Below are positions 46,000-54,763 of a stretch of DNA of 64,000 bases, in pieces. Each line of letters begins with the position of its first letter. Positions within the stretch are counted from its first letter, which is position 1. Under the pieces are notes generated by a model. That model did not search any database. It saw nothing but the letters and a program-made list of their open reading frames with translations, and had not been told where the DNA came from. The stretch is from Planctomycetaceae bacterium (GTDB taxonomy: Bacteria > Planctomycetota > Planctomycetia > Planctomycetales > Planctomycetaceae): contig JANQSH010000051.1 in assembly GCA_028284145.1 (NCBI GenBank), positions 1 to 64,000 on the forward strand. Direction: 5' to 3'. Position numbers and translations under genes: made by a program.

Positions 46000-46489
46000 C
46001 CTGCTCTTCCGGCAAATTGCTGAAGAATTCAATCTCGTTCTTCTTGATCTTGCGGACAGTCTGATAGCCGGGTGAATAACCGGTCGGCTGCAGTCCAAAG
46101 GGCGAAAACGTGCCGAGGATCGCGTCGGCTCTTCGCTTGAGATAGCCGATCATCACCGGCTGAGAGAAGTCGTGTTGCCCCAGCAGGTGGATTGCTGAGA
46201 AAAGTTGTGATAGAGAGACATTGAAAAAAGGCGGATCGCAGAGAATCAGACCGAACTTCTGCCCCAGCCATTTTGGATTATAGAGATCCCAGTGTCGAAA
46301 CCCCGGCAGGTCGGCGAATCGGTTATCAATGTCGAGAATGGACACGTCGATACCCATCTCCGTCAGCCGGAGGCCAATCATCGGTGCACAAATCACGCAG
46401 GGGGAATCGAACGTTGCCACGAAATCTGCAAGTTGTTCGATTGTCGGCTCGTCAAAAAAGTACTGTTCATTCTCGTGGAGTTCGTGCAT
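45980..46489 (-). CDS. N6-adenine/EEF1A-KMT1-like methyltransferase
   Basis: 169 residues from the ATG at 46489, with GGCGAAGAG upstream. Seen: a SAM-fold core SPCVICAPMIGLRLTEMGIDVSILDIDNRF and the catalytic motif LILCDPPFFNVS (DPPF) of N6-adenine methylase-like and EFM5/EEF1A-lysine methyltransferases (PF10237 type). Whether it methylates DNA, RNA or protein cannot be told from sequence. Compact, without a specificity domain, so a solitary restriction-modification enzyme is not favoured. It overlaps the end of the oxidoreductase relic by 20 bp. Confidence 0.75.
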   Translation of the reverse strand: MHELHENEQYFFDEPTIEQLADFVATFDSPCVICAPMIGLRLTEMGIDVSILDIDNRFADLPGFRHWDLYNPKWLGQKFGLILCDPPFFNVSLSQLFSAIHLLGQHDFSQPVMIGYLKRRADAILGTFSPFGLQPTGYSPGYQTVRKIKKNEIEFFSNLPEEQVRRLRE

Positions 46490-47026
46490 TGCTCTTCGCC
46501 TGAATTTCACAACGCGATGATAGCCATAGTAAAACGACCGATCCAAAGACGACAGGCTCGCACAGGGAGAGAAAGAGATTACGACGAGTTTTTTTTCGCA
46601 TGTCTGGCTTGTTTCGCGGTCGTCTTGCTTCAATTGAAAAGGACGACACAAGCTGCATCATCAATTGGGTTCTGATCACGGATTCGTGGCAGTACGCAGA
46701 CGACTCTGCGATCGATTCAAAGCTTTTGGATTATTACCCGGTGATAGCAACTATTGAGCAATGCTCGAATACAGTCCGACAGACTTTCATCTGCGGCGGC
46801 TTGAGCCTTATTTGGAACTGTAGTTTCCTTATTCTGATCGTCATCCTGGCAGCAGTTTACCTTTTCATGTGACGGTTTTCGCTCGTGGGAGCCTATATTT
46901 ACAGGCTAAACGGCGCACATCGCGCCACAAAAGAGCGTAATACGCTCTAACTCCAGGTTAATCCACCGGCTCTGCCGGTAGTTCTGACTGTGGCTTACAA
47001 TAGAGTTGTAATGCCGGATGACACGC
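46490..47026. other. Intergenic region with element copy 8
   Basis: A plus-strand frame (46600-46872) that ends inside element copy 8 lacks a ribosome site and is not called. No other signal. Confidence 0.5.
46848..46949 (+). repeat. 102-bp MITE-like element, copy 8 (subfamily B)
   Basis: Starts TGGCAGCAGTTTACCTTTTC and ends GAGCGTAATACGCTCTA. Subfamily-B block GTGACGGTTTTCGCTCGTGG intact. Confidence 0.9.
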
Positions 47027-47248
47027 TCAAAATCCCGCGGTCATTTCGTCATCGCTGGCGATTGCCTTGTCGATCGTATTGGCCATCTTGATCGCCACCT
47101 TGATCGATTTCCTCATCATCTCATTTTCGTTTTCGTCGGTTACCCTGCCCGACGTGATATACCCGGCGAAAATCGTCGCTGCTGCTCGAAAGACAGCCAT
47201 CTCACTCGGCTGCAAAGACATGTAGAACTGCTCTTTCTCATTGGTCAT
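47027..47248 (-). CDS. Small conserved-looking protein, 73 residues
   Basis: Starts at the ATG at 47248, which overlaps the CPBP gene's stop region by 11 bp, indicating translational coupling. The product is helical: MTNEKEQFYMSLQPSEMAVFRAAATIFAGYITSGRV then ENEMMRKSIKVAIKMANTIDKAIASDDE. No domain recognised. The frame could start earlier at 47308. Likely co-expressed with the CPBP protease upstream. Confidence 0.65.
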   Translation of the reverse strand: MTNEKEQFYMSLQPSEMAVFRAAATIFAGYITSGRVTDENENEMMRKSIKVAIKMANTIDKAIASDDEMTAGF

Positions 47249-47921
47249 CGCGAACTCCGTTTTCCTCTTCGGGAATGATGTCTCCATTGGGACCGATTTC
47301 TTCGGCATCTGGCGAGTCGCCCTTATCCGACCAGACCAGCATCAGAAATGCAATGTAATCATTCAGCGCATGGGCCAGAATGGGAATCAACAGACTTCGT
47401 TCGCCCATCATGTCGAGACTCCAGCCGAGGTACATCCCGACTGCCATCGCCAAAAAACCGTAAGTCGCGGTCACAAAGTGGCATAATCCGAAAATCAGGT
47501 TGCTGACCAGTAATGCCCAGAATGGAGGAATGCCTTTTTCAAGCCATGGCTGCAATACGCCACGAAACAGCAATTCTTCCGCCAGCCCTGCAAAAACGGC
47601 GATGACAATCAGGTCATACCAGTGGCACAATTTGAGCACCGGGCGGAATGTTTCGTTCAAAAAGTCTTGAATTAGTCGCACCGGGCCGATGGGAAAGAGC
47701 GACATCAATACCACCCCCACGCAGAGTGGCAACGCCGCGATGAAGCCCCAGAAGAAATCGCTGGCTCGAAACTGCAGATGCTCAAGTGGCGAGATGCCCC
47801 CGACGAAACCCATACCGAAGGTGAGTGGAATCAAGCCTCCCTCAACAAGGAAGACAATCTTCAGAAGCTGTTCGCGGGTTTCCAGTTTCCACATGCCGAA
47901 GAGATCTCCGAATGATGCCAT
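47238..47921 (-). CDS. CPBP-family intramembrane glutamic protease (Abi/CAAX)
   Basis: 227 residues from the ATG at 47921; upstream start at 47999 possible. Multi-pass membrane protein with the CPBP motifs: EELLFRG (motif 1, EExxxR), FGLCHF (motif 2, FxxxH) and HALNDY (motif 3, HxxxN/D). These residues form the active site of CAAX-prenyl endopeptidase-like enzymes. Role unknown: possible cleavage of membrane proteins or, in some bacteria, bacteriocin immunity. The tail is acidic and Pro-rich. A small coupled gene follows. Confidence 0.88.
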   Translation of the reverse strand: MASFGDLFGMWKLETREQLLKIVFLVEGGLIPLTFGMGFVGGISPLEHLQFRASDFFWGFIAALPLCVGVVLMSLFPIGPVRLIQDFLNETFRPVLKLCHWYDLIVIAVFAGLAEELLFRGVLQPWLEKGIPPFWALLVSNLIFGLCHFVTATYGFLAMAVGMYLGWSLDMMGERSLLIPILAHALNDYIAFLMLVWSDKGDSPDAEEIGPNGDIIPEEENGVRDDQ

Positions 47922-48025
47922 TCCGCATTTGTGCAGTGTTGCCTGTTGTCGTGTGCATGATGTCGATTTAGGATAGCGTATGAAAGGTCGGAACATCACT
48001 TCTTACGCGAAATGGCGGAGCGATT

Positions 48026-48505
48026 ATGATTGAGCTGAAACACATCTTGTTGCCCACCGACTTCAGCGAGTATTCGCAGGTCGCTCAGAACTATGCCATC
48101 GAGCTGGCGGAAAAATTCGGAGCAGAAATCCATTTGCTGCATGTAGTACAGGATCTCGTCGCGATGGTCCCGGAACCGGGACTGGCTTTTCCCGCGCCGG
48201 GGGAGTACATGCGGGAATTGCAGGAGAGTGCCAGGAAAGGTCTGCAGGAACTACTCTCTGCGGAATCGATTGCCGGCAAAACGCACATTGCAGGCATCGT
48301 GCGGGAAGTTCGTCAGGGGCCACCTTTTCTGGAGATCATTCGGTACGCCAAAGATGCAAACATCGACCTGATTGTGCTGGGGACACATGGTCGTTCGGCG
48401 TTGGCACACATCCTGATGGGAAGTGTTGCGGAGAAGGTGGTCCGGAAATCTCCGTGTCCGGTGTTGACAGTCCGACCGGATGAACACCAATTCGCGCATC
48501 CTTGA
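48026..48505 (+). CDS. Universal stress protein (UspA family)
   Basis: 159 residues, single domain. ATP-binding pattern GTHGRSALAHILMGSVAEKVVRKSPCPVLTVRP (G-2x-G-9x-G-S) and the start strand HILLPTDFSEYSQVAQNYA. USP proteins bind ATP/AMP and help in stress survival. The stop codon TGA at 48503-48505 is formed by the terminus of repeat copy 9, so the C-terminus may have been changed by insertion. Confidence 0.92.
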   Translation: MIELKHILLPTDFSEYSQVAQNYAIELAEKFGAEIHLLHVVQDLVAMVPEPGLAFPAPGEYMRELQESARKGLQELLSAESIAGKTHIAGIVREVRQGPPFLEIIRYAKDANIDLIVLGTHGRSALAHILMGSVAEKVVRKSPCPVLTVRPDEHQFAHP

Positions 48506-48599
48506 GCGTATTATGCTCTTCTGTGCCGCGATGAACGTCGATTGGCCACAAATATAGGCCCCACGAGCCAGGGACATCACACCAGAAGGTAATGCTCTT
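48502..48599 (-). repeat. 102-bp MITE-like element, copy 9 (subfamily A)
   Basis: Reverse orientation: begins TTGAGCGTATTATGCTCTT at the usp stop codon and ends AAGGTAATGCTCTT. Slightly shortened (98 bp). Confidence 0.88.
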
Positions 48600-48644
48600 G
48601 ATCGGCACATTCATCGTAAACGTCAGAATCAGATAATTCACTGT

Positions 48645-48985
48645 TAACAGAGTATTGGTGATGACCCGTGTTCCGCGCATGACTGCCACACGGTTTGGGT
48701 AAATTACCGAGGCTTTTCCGATTGACTGCTTCAAACGATCAAAGCACGTCGATGACAGGAATGGAATGCGATGTCGTGAGATTGGCGAGACGTCTCCCCC
48801 TCCCAGCGTCCTGTCGGTTTGCGATGTAAGTGCTCCATTCGACGAGTTGGTGACAGCCGAGAGTTTGCAACGCGGAATGACACGCCTGAAAACCAACGCA
48901 ATTTGAGAATCCACCTCGTCGCTAAGAATCCCGAATCGCCGTAGTCGTTCTTCCCCCTCCGAACGGTTACGGCGATTCTTTTTTT
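48645..48985 (+). ncRNA. Candidate small RNA with intrinsic terminator
   Basis: A -10-like GATAAT (48632-48637) with a weak -35 (TTCATC) could start a transcript at about 48645. There is no open frame of note, and the region ends in a very strong rho-independent terminator at 48933-48985. Internal pairing such as CCGTGT..ACACGG is visible. No known family (6S, RNase P, tmRNA, SRP or a common riboswitch) was recognised. The start is uncertain; the terminator is solid. Confidence 0.4.
48933..48985 (+). terminator. Strong intrinsic terminator
   Basis: GAATCGCCGTA-GT-CGTTC (48933-48950), a 10-nt loop, then GAACG-GT-TACGGCGATTC (48961-48978) and T7 (48979-48985). One of the clearest terminators in the window. 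It lies more than 400 bp past usp, so it probably ends a separate transcript. Confidence 0.85.
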
Positions 48986-49149
48986 GCGTGGCAGTCCACA
49001 AGCGAGTGAACTCCAAACACACTTTCTGTTCCGGGAGGAGGAAGATGCCTGTTCTACTGCCGTGGTAAAGCTGGGGATTTTTTTGTCGGCACAGAACGAG
49101 ATCGGTACATTCTGTCTGGCGACAGGAGCGGATTCCAGAAGCTCTATTG

Positions 49150-49227
49150 AAAGCCACATTGAGCTGTGGCAGTCCTTACACTGCTGTTCCAGTTGCAAGT
49201 CAGCACAGATAGAAGTCCGTCGGACTA
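49150..49227 (+). repeat. Dispersed repeat ending in AGTCCGTCGGACTA, copy 2
   Basis: Shares AAGCCACATTG at its start and AGATAGAAGTCCGTCGGACTA at its end with 12485-12641, but has a shorter interior. It ends at the TA where element copy 10 begins, so copy 10 may have inserted at this TA. Confidence 0.5.
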
Positions 49228-49322
49228 GAGCGTATTACGCTCTCTTGTGGCGCGATGCACGTCTTTTGATCTGCAAATCTCCCACGAGCGAAAACCGTCA
49301 CACGAAAAGGGAAACGGCTCTA
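49226..49322 (-). repeat. 102-bp MITE-like element, copy 10 (subfamily B)
   Basis: Reverse orientation, TAGAGCGTATTACGCTC at the left end and GGGAAACGGCTCTA at the right. The right end lies 11 bp beyond the rhomboid stop codon. Confidence 0.9.
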
Positions 49323-49333
49323 TTCGGGATGGC

Positions 49334-50209
49334 TCAGCGATTCTTGTATTGCTGGCTCGCCTTTTTGAGGAATTCTCGTTCCTTGTCAGTCAGACTCGCT
49401 TCGCCTTGCTCCTGAATTTTCGCGAGCAACGCGTCGACCCGCTCATCCAGTTCCTCTTTGGACGGTTCATAGATGCGGATGGAAGGTTTCACCCTCGGCC
49501 GACGGATTCTGGGCATCTTCATTCCACCAGATAAAGGAGAAAGCCGCCACTGAAATTTCCAGTAGAGAAAGCCGAACAGTAAACCGCCCAGGTGTGCTGC
49601 GTGCGCGATTCCGGAGGTCATCTTCACACCGCTGAATGCCTGCACGACAGGATAGAGGTCGAAAAAGACATACCCCAAAACAACCCAGCGAATTTCCACC
49701 GGGATGACGAAGAAGAGCAGGATTTTCTGCCTGGGATAATGCATGGCGAAGAGCATCGTCACGCCCATCACGGCGCCGGAAGCACCAATCATGTGATGGA
49801 GTTCCTTAAGCGCAAAACCAATGCCAAGAAACGCCAGGCTCGCGGCAATGGCCGCTGTCAAATAAAATGCCAAAAACTCGCGGGAACCGTATTGTATTTC
49901 GAGTACACGCCCGAACCAATACAGAAACAACATGTTGAACAGAATGTGGATCAGGTTGCTGGGATCGTGGCAGAAGGCGGAGGTCACGATTCGCCAGACC
50001 TGAAATTGCTCAATCATCTTCACGGCGTCGAGCTTGAGCCAATCGGTGACGTTGAATTGCGGGCTCTGTTGGGTGAAGACCTGCAGCACGAAGACGCCGA
50101 TGTTGGCAATCAGCAGCCATTTGACAGTCGGTGTGGCGGACTGCCCACCATAATGGGGACCACCGCCGCCGTAGGAATCTCTAAGATATTCGCGGTTTTC
50201 GAGTCCCAT
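49334..50209 (-). CDS. Rhomboid-family intramembrane serine protease
   Basis: 291 residues from the ATG at 50209; a TTG at 50224 would add five. Six membrane segments; the catalytic pair is Ser in GASGAVMGV and His in HAAHLGG, and the loop WRIVTSAFCHDPSNLIHILFNMLFLYWFG is typical. The C-terminal cytoplasmic tail (about 230-291) is charged and may be a coiled coil (PSKEELDERVDALLAKIQEQGEASLTDKEREFLKKAS). Cleaves membrane proteins near their TM ends; substrates unknown. Confidence 0.93.
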   Translation of the reverse strand: MGLENREYLRDSYGGGGPHYGGQSATPTVKWLLIANIGVFVLQVFTQQSPQFNVTDWLKLDAVKMIEQFQVWRIVTSAFCHDPSNLIHILFNMLFLYWFGRVLEIQYGSREFLAFYLTAAIAASLAFLGIGFALKELHHMIGASGAVMGVTMLFAMHYPRQKILLFFVIPVEIRWVVLGYVFFDLYPVVQAFSGVKMTSGIAHAAHLGGLLFGFLYWKFQWRLSPLSGGMKMPRIRRPRVKPSIRIYEPSKEELDERVDALLAKIQEQGEASLTDKEREFLKKASQQYKNR

Positions 50210-50415
50210 CGGAAGCAACTTCAAAAGCGATTGACGGCAGGCTGGAGTTTACGATTCTGTCTGGCTCGTTTGTCACGCACCTGATTCTCAGTGTGGCGAT
50301 TCGGTGCTGATTTGCACGCGTCCCTAATTATTGAGACGGATCTGATCTGGACAAGAGGAAAAGCGAATGAGCAAGGTCTCACGACGGAAAACCGAAAAGT
50401 ATCCGAATGGCAACT

Positions 50416-51291
50416 CTACTCCTCATCCGGTTGTGAAACGGTCTGTTTGTAACCGGGCAGGCTGTGGGTCAGACGCAGGTTTTCGCGAATCAATGTCTGC
50501 TCCTGCCGGTAAGCATCGTGAATTTCGCGGCGTAAACGGTCCACTTCCGCCAATTCCACATTGCGTAAAACCTCCTCCTGCAGGATTTCATTGACCAGTC
50601 CGATACTGCCTTCCGGAGCAAACTGTCCCCCCAGCAATTCCCCCCGACGATAGTTCAAATGTTCCTGTGCTTTCGTGACTGCTTCAACCTGCCGCTGCAG
50701 GACCTTTTCCTGCCATTGTTTCTTTTCCGTCTGTGTGAGAATGGCGTGGTACAAATCGGGAATGTTGGTCTGCAGGGCGGCTGGCACATGACTGCGCACA
50801 CGCCACTTTCCCAGGTTCGGCTGCCAGGTCAGTTCCTCCCCCTGCAACAATCTCCAGGAAGCGACCGCCTCGGCATCATTTTCCCGCAGTTGGAGAATAT
50901 CGAATTCGCCCGCATAAGATGTCGTGCCATCAATCTTTTTCGGGAAGAGAAACAGCTTGCCTTCGTTCTTCTTGTTTTGTGCCGTCGAAGGTTTGACACC
51001 TTGTGTCGAACCGACGCGAATCGCCACCGCTCCGCCAGACGTGGGAGCGCCATCCACGTCGTCCCAATACGGACCCCACTTCAGCATGGTCCGGTTTTTT
51101 CGCGCCAGCAGATCGCGCAGTTCTTTTTTCGTGGCATCGATTTGCGGGATCAGTTCTTCGTTTTGTCCACGCAGTTCTTCGACCTGTTTTTGCCAGCCGT
51201 TACGAATGTCCAGAAGTCGGCCGGTGAGTGTCATTGCGGCCACCCAGCCGATCATCGCAAGCCACAGGAAGACGTGTCCACTCCAGTGCAT
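50416..51291 (-). CDS. Membrane-anchored coiled-coil protein, unknown function
   Basis: 291 residues. One N-terminal membrane helix (WSGHVFLWLAMIGWVAAMTLTG), a coiled coil at about 30-68 (QKQVEELRGQNEELIPQIDATKKELRDLLARKNR), a beta-rich middle (about 70-175) and a second coiled coil at about 190-275. It resembles hypothetical planctomycete proteins; no family recognised. Possibly an envelope-spanning scaffold. No near neighbour on the strand within 200 bp. Confidence 0.75.
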   Translation of the reverse strand: MHWSGHVFLWLAMIGWVAAMTLTGRLLDIRNGWQKQVEELRGQNEELIPQIDATKKELRDLLARKNRTMLKWGPYWDDVDGAPTSGGAVAIRVGSTQGVKPSTAQNKKNEGKLFLFPKKIDGTTSYAGEFDILQLRENDAEAVASWRLLQGEELTWQPNLGKWRVRSHVPAALQTNIPDLYHAILTQTEKKQWQEKVLQRQVEAVTKAQEHLNYRRGELLGGQFAPEGSIGLVNEILQEEVLRNVELAEVDRLRREIHDAYRQEQTLIRENLRLTHSLPGYKQTVSQPDEE

Positions 51292-51505
51292 TCGGTTTTA
51301 TCCCGTTGTTGCGATCAGACGCGACGTCGATTCGATGGTGGTCTTCCGCCGGGGACTCGCAGATTCATGAAGAAATGACAATATCCGAACCAATACCAAA
51401 TAATAGGTCAGAATCGGGAAGGGGGTCAAGCGGAGTTGTCAACTCCGAATATCTGCCGTCGTTGGTAACACTCTGCATGAAAAGTGGTTATGTCATTGGC
51501 CTCAA

Positions 51506-52978
51506 TCAACCGCTGGCCAGTTCGACCATTGTCGCGACCATCACACCGGTGCCTCCCCCTTCACGATGCGGCTTGTTGGATTCTGCAAACGCCGGGCCAG
51601 CAATATCCAGATGCACCCAGGGGGTATCGCTGACGAACTTTTCCAGAAACTTTGCAGCCGTAATCGCGCCACCCCAGCGCGGGCCGACATTCCTGCAATC
51701 AGCCACGTCACTCTTGAGCAGTTCACCGAAATCGTCGTCCATCGGCATCTGCCAGACACGCTCGTCGCAGTTCTTTGCCGCTTCGACCAGTGTGTTGCAC
51801 CATTCCTGATTGTTCGTGAACGCACCGACCACTTCACTACCCAGCGCGACAACACAGGCTCCGGTTAATGTTGCGGCATCGACCAGTCGATTGGCACCAC
51901 GGTCGACGGCCAATGCAAGCACATCGGCCAGGACCAGCCGGCCTTCGGCATCGGTGTTGAGAACTTCAATCGTAAGACCATTCCGCGCGGTCAACACGTC
52001 ACCCAACTTGTAGGAATTGCCGCTGACCATGTTCTCGACCAGCCCCATATATCCGACGACATTGACGGGCAGGTTGAGCCGGGCAATTGCAGACATCGCA
52101 CCGAGAACCGTCGCAGCACCGGCCATATCGCACTTCATGTCTTTCATGCCATCTCCCGGTTTCAGCGACAACCCGCCGGAATCGAATGTCACTCCTTTGC
52201 CAATCAAGGCCAGCGGTGGATCATTTGCATCACTGCCTCGATGTTCGAGGATCGCAACCCGTGCGGGGCGATCACTTCCCTGTGCCACCGCCAACAGCGA
52301 ATTCATTTTTTCTGTAGCGAGTTGGTTTTCATCAAGCACTTCACATTTCAACCCCGTCTGCTGTGCCACTTTTTCTGCTTTCGCGGCGAATGTTTCCGGA
52401 TAGATCTCCCCGGCTGGCCGGTTAACCAGTTCGCGCGTGAGGTTAATCGCCTCTCCCAGGATCGTACCCTTTTCGACAGCTGCTTTCGTTGTTTCGCTAT
52501 CGTCGCCAACAATCATGGTGGTGGAGAAGGCATGCCGGGTCGGTTCATTCTGATAAAGCCCCTGTCCCTGAGTGCTGACGACAATCGCCGTTGTTGTCGT
52601 TTCGGCAATCGCTGCGGCATCCAGCGTATCGGTTGCCGCTGACAGGGCAACAGCAATCGATACCTCTTTCTTTTCCGAAATCTGACGGGCAGCAGAAGCG
52701 ATTGCCTTATTCAAGCGGGATTGGGTCAACTCATCGCTCTTACCAAGGCCAACGATCAGCAACCGCCCGGAGGCAATTCCCTCAGCATCGAAGATCGTGA
52801 GTCGCTCAGCCAGTTTTCCGGAGATATCTTTCGCTTCGATCAAGCGGGTAATCCGACCTCCCAACGCCGCATCCAATTCCGAAATGGTGTCTGAGATCTC
52901 GGGGGGGGCCGCAATGCCGACAACAAGCCAGTCGGTTTTCACATCAGTCAGTTTTTGGGAAACGAGTTTGATCTCCAT
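51506..52978 (-). CDS. pepA: Leucyl aminopeptidase PepA (M17)
   Basis: 490 residues, hexameric di-zinc aminopeptidase. Signature NTDAEGRLVLADVLA and the metal-site region KGVTFDSGGLSLKPGDGMKDMKCDMAGAATVLGA are complete. The N-terminal domain (1-170) is the non-catalytic part. It contains a G8 run at about 52901. Some PepA proteins also bind DNA. Element copy 11 is 46 bp upstream. Confidence 0.95.
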   Translation of the reverse strand: MEIKLVSQKLTDVKTDWLVVGIAAPPEISDTISELDAALGGRITRLIEAKDISGKLAERLTIFDAEGIASGRLLIVGLGKSDELTQSRLNKAIASAARQISEKKEVSIAVALSAATDTLDAAAIAETTTTAIVVSTQGQGLYQNEPTRHAFSTTMIVGDDSETTKAAVEKGTILGEAINLTRELVNRPAGEIYPETFAAKAEKVAQQTGLKCEVLDENQLATEKMNSLLAVAQGSDRPARVAILEHRGSDANDPPLALIGKGVTFDSGGLSLKPGDGMKDMKCDMAGAATVLGAMSAIARLNLPVNVVGYMGLVENMVSGNSYKLGDVLTARNGLTIEVLNTDAEGRLVLADVLALAVDRGANRLVDAATLTGACVVALGSEVVGAFTNNQEWCNTLVEAAKNCDERVWQMPMDDDFGELLKSDVADCRNVGPRWGGAITAAKFLEKFVSDTPWVHLDIAGPAFAESNKPHREGGGTGVMVATMVELASG

Positions 52979-53336
52979 GTCGGTCTCTCAATTTTGATTG
53001 GGAAATGTTCTGCGGGGTCATTGCTAGAGCGGATTACGCTCCTTCGTGGCGCGATGTGCGCCGCTTGGCCTACAAATGTAGACTCCCACGAGCGAAAACC
53101 GTCACACGAAAAGGTAAACTGCTCTATATGAAATACGTTTTATGCTCCCGTCATTGAAGCGAATGTCGCCAGGAAGGGCAAGACACCGGGATTTACAGGA
53201 AATCGGGTCGGTTTGATCGCGCGTCGTGCTGGAAATCAGGTGGAAGCGGCATTAAAATCCTTCCTTATTCCGGGTCCATTCTCCCGGAGCCGATCGGAGT
53301 TCACCTCAAGCTGGATGAGTCTGGAAGACCTGAACA
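52979..53336. other. Intergenic region with element copy 11
   Basis: About 360 bp between divergent pepA and ferredoxin genes. It contains the full element copy 11 (53025-53126). No other signal recognised beyond a GGAAG ribosome site before the ferredoxin. Confidence 0.6.
53025..53126 (-). repeat. 102-bp MITE-like element, copy 11 (subfamily B)
   Basis: Cleanest copy: TAGAGC..GCTCTA termini, exactly 102 bp, with the inner hairpins CTACA/TGTAG and GGCGC/GCGCC intact. Confidence 0.95.
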
Positions 53337-53696
53337 ATGCCCACAATCAAGTTTGTCAACGAGAAGAAATCGGTCGAAGTCGAACAGGGCGTAAATTTGC
53401 GCAAAGCTGCCCGCAAAAACGGTGTTGAGGTCTACGAGGGTGTTCACAAGGTGCTGCATTGCCCGGGTCTGGGGCTGTGCAACTCCTGCATGATCTGCAT
53501 CAAAAGCGGACACGAAAATGTCCAGAAGCAGGGGTTGTGGGAAAAGATCGGCATGTACCTCAATCCGCTTGGGTTCTTCAAAAGGATCGGTCGCGAAGAA
53601 GACATGCGGCTCTCCTGCCAAACGACTGTTACCGGCGATGTCGAAGTCGAAACGCATCCTTCGATGAACTGGCACGGTGAAAAATTCTGGGGCTGA
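53337..53696 (+). CDS. 2Fe-2S ferredoxin-like protein
   Basis: 119 residues, beta-grasp fold. Cys42, Cys48, Cys51 and Cys94 fit the plant-type 2Fe-2S pattern (C-x5-C-x2-C and a distal C in LSCQT), with an extra Cys54. The start strand PTIKFVNEKKSVEVEQGVNLRKAARKNGVEV is typical. An insert at about 60-90 is unusual and contains a helix (LWEKIGMYLNPLGFFKRIG). Electron carrier; partner unknown. Confidence 0.88.
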   Translation: MPTIKFVNEKKSVEVEQGVNLRKAARKNGVEVYEGVHKVLHCPGLGLCNSCMICIKSGHENVQKQGLWEKIGMYLNPLGFFKRIGREEDMRLSCQTTVTGDVEVETHPSMNWHGEKFWG

Positions 53697-53750
53697 GCGG
53701 GAATGCCTGTCGAATGCGACTTCCCGTCATTGCCGGCTCAATTCCCATAA

Positions 53751-53806
53751 CTGCGTTGCCCCAACGCAGTGCTGCGACTTCGTTCCGCGACGTGTAACGT
53801 CGCAGC
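53751..53806. terminator. Two adjacent hairpins between convergent genes
   Basis: CTGCGTTG-CCC-CAACGCAG (53751-53769) and GCTGCGAC..GTCGCAGC (53771-53806) are perfect 8-bp stems. They lie downstream of both the ferredoxin and murB genes and probably act as a bidirectional terminator, though no T-run follows. Confidence 0.5.
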
Positions 53807-53884
53807 TGCTCTATTATCCCTCTGCGAGCCTGGCGGGTTTGCGTGAGAATTCCTGAGTTTGAACAGCGCACGACAATTTGCCGA

Positions 53885-54763
53885 CTACCAGACCTGGATT
53901 TCCAACTCGAGATCGACGCCGAATTGTTCCGAGACCTTCGCCTGGGCCATCTGAATCAGGCGTTGGACATCTCCGGCGGTGGCACCTTCTTCAGTGACGA
54001 TGAAGTTGGCATGCCGATCGCTGATCTCGGCACCACCAATTTTCGCACCCTTCAAACCGGCCTGATCGATCAGCGATCCAGCCGAAATGCCACGTGGATT
54101 TTTGAAGATGCAACCGGCAGACTGAAACGAAAACGGCTGTGTTGCCTTTTTCATAATCCACACCTTCCGCATGCGGCGGGTGATTTCCTCTACGTCATCT
54201 TCGTGCAACTTAAACGAGGCTTCGAGAATGAGCAACTCGTTGATGCTGCTGGTACGATAACCGAATTCGAGTTCGTCTTCTTCGCGCGTGACGATCTCCC
54301 CTTTGGCCGTCAGGACGGTTACCGATTTGACGTATTGGCCAATGTCACCACTGCGACCACCGGCATTTCCCCGGACGGCTGACCCGATGGTGCCAGGGAT
54401 GCCCGCGAGAATTTCAAAACCAGCCAACCCGGCGCGTACGGTGTGGGAAATGAGTTCCGACAATTTCGTGCCGGAGCGTGCACAAACGGACGTCCCATCG
54501 ATTTGGACGTCGCTGAATTCTTCACCCGTCAACTGCAGCACAACGCCACTGACACCCTCATCCCGGACCAGAAGGTTGGAGCCTCGGCCGAAAATGCGAA
54601 TTGGAATTTCGTTCTCGTGGCAGGCGCTGACCAGCCGTACCAGTTCTTCCTGTGTGTTCGGTCGAGCGAAGAATTGTGCAGGGCCGCCGACCTTCAGCCA
54701 TGTATGATCGGCCAAAGGCTCGTCGTTACGAATGATGTCGTTGAATTCCGCGAGTGAGTTCAT
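53885..54763 (-). CDS. murB: UDP-N-acetylmuramate dehydrogenase MurB
   Basis: 292 residues. FAD enzyme that reduces UDP-GlcNAc enolpyruvate to UDP-MurNAc. FAD-binding LKVGGPAQFFARPNT, RIFGRGSNLLVRDEGVSGVVLQL, GIPGTIGSAVRGNAGG, and the catalytic segment SAGCIFKNPRG (Cys in the place of the general acid Ser, a type II MurB feature). It overlaps the murC end by 38 bp. Together with murC this shows a peptidoglycan precursor route. Confidence 0.95.
   Translation of the reverse strand: MNSLAEFNDIIRNDEPLADHTWLKVGGPAQFFARPNTQEELVRLVSACHENEIPIRIFGRGSNLLVRDEGVSGVVLQLTGEEFSDVQIDGTSVCARSGTKLSELISHTVRAGLAGFEILAGIPGTIGSAVRGNAGGRSGDIGQYVKSVTVLTAKGEIVTREEDELEFGYRTSSINELLILEASFKLHEDDVEEITRRMRKVWIMKKATQPFSFQSAGCIFKNPRGISAGSLIDQAGLKGAKIGGAEISDRHANFIVTEEGATAGDVQRLIQMAQAKVSEQFGVDLELEIQVW

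Larger units (their letters stand above)
48506..49333. other. Gene-poor region with elements and a terminator
   Basis: About 830 bp without a supported protein gene between usp and the rhomboid. It holds repeat copies 9 and 10, a second repeat family (49150-49227), a candidate small RNA and a strong intrinsic terminator (48933-48985). The reverse frame 48336-49157 crosses these structures and is not credited. Confidence 0.6.

Noticed and set aside
46600-46872. 90-codon frame ending in repeat copy 8
   Set aside because: Its hydrophobic end is element sequence and there is no ribosome site.
48336-49157. 273-codon minus-strand frame
   Set aside because: Runs through an element copy, a strong terminator and the usp gene; composition is not protein-like.
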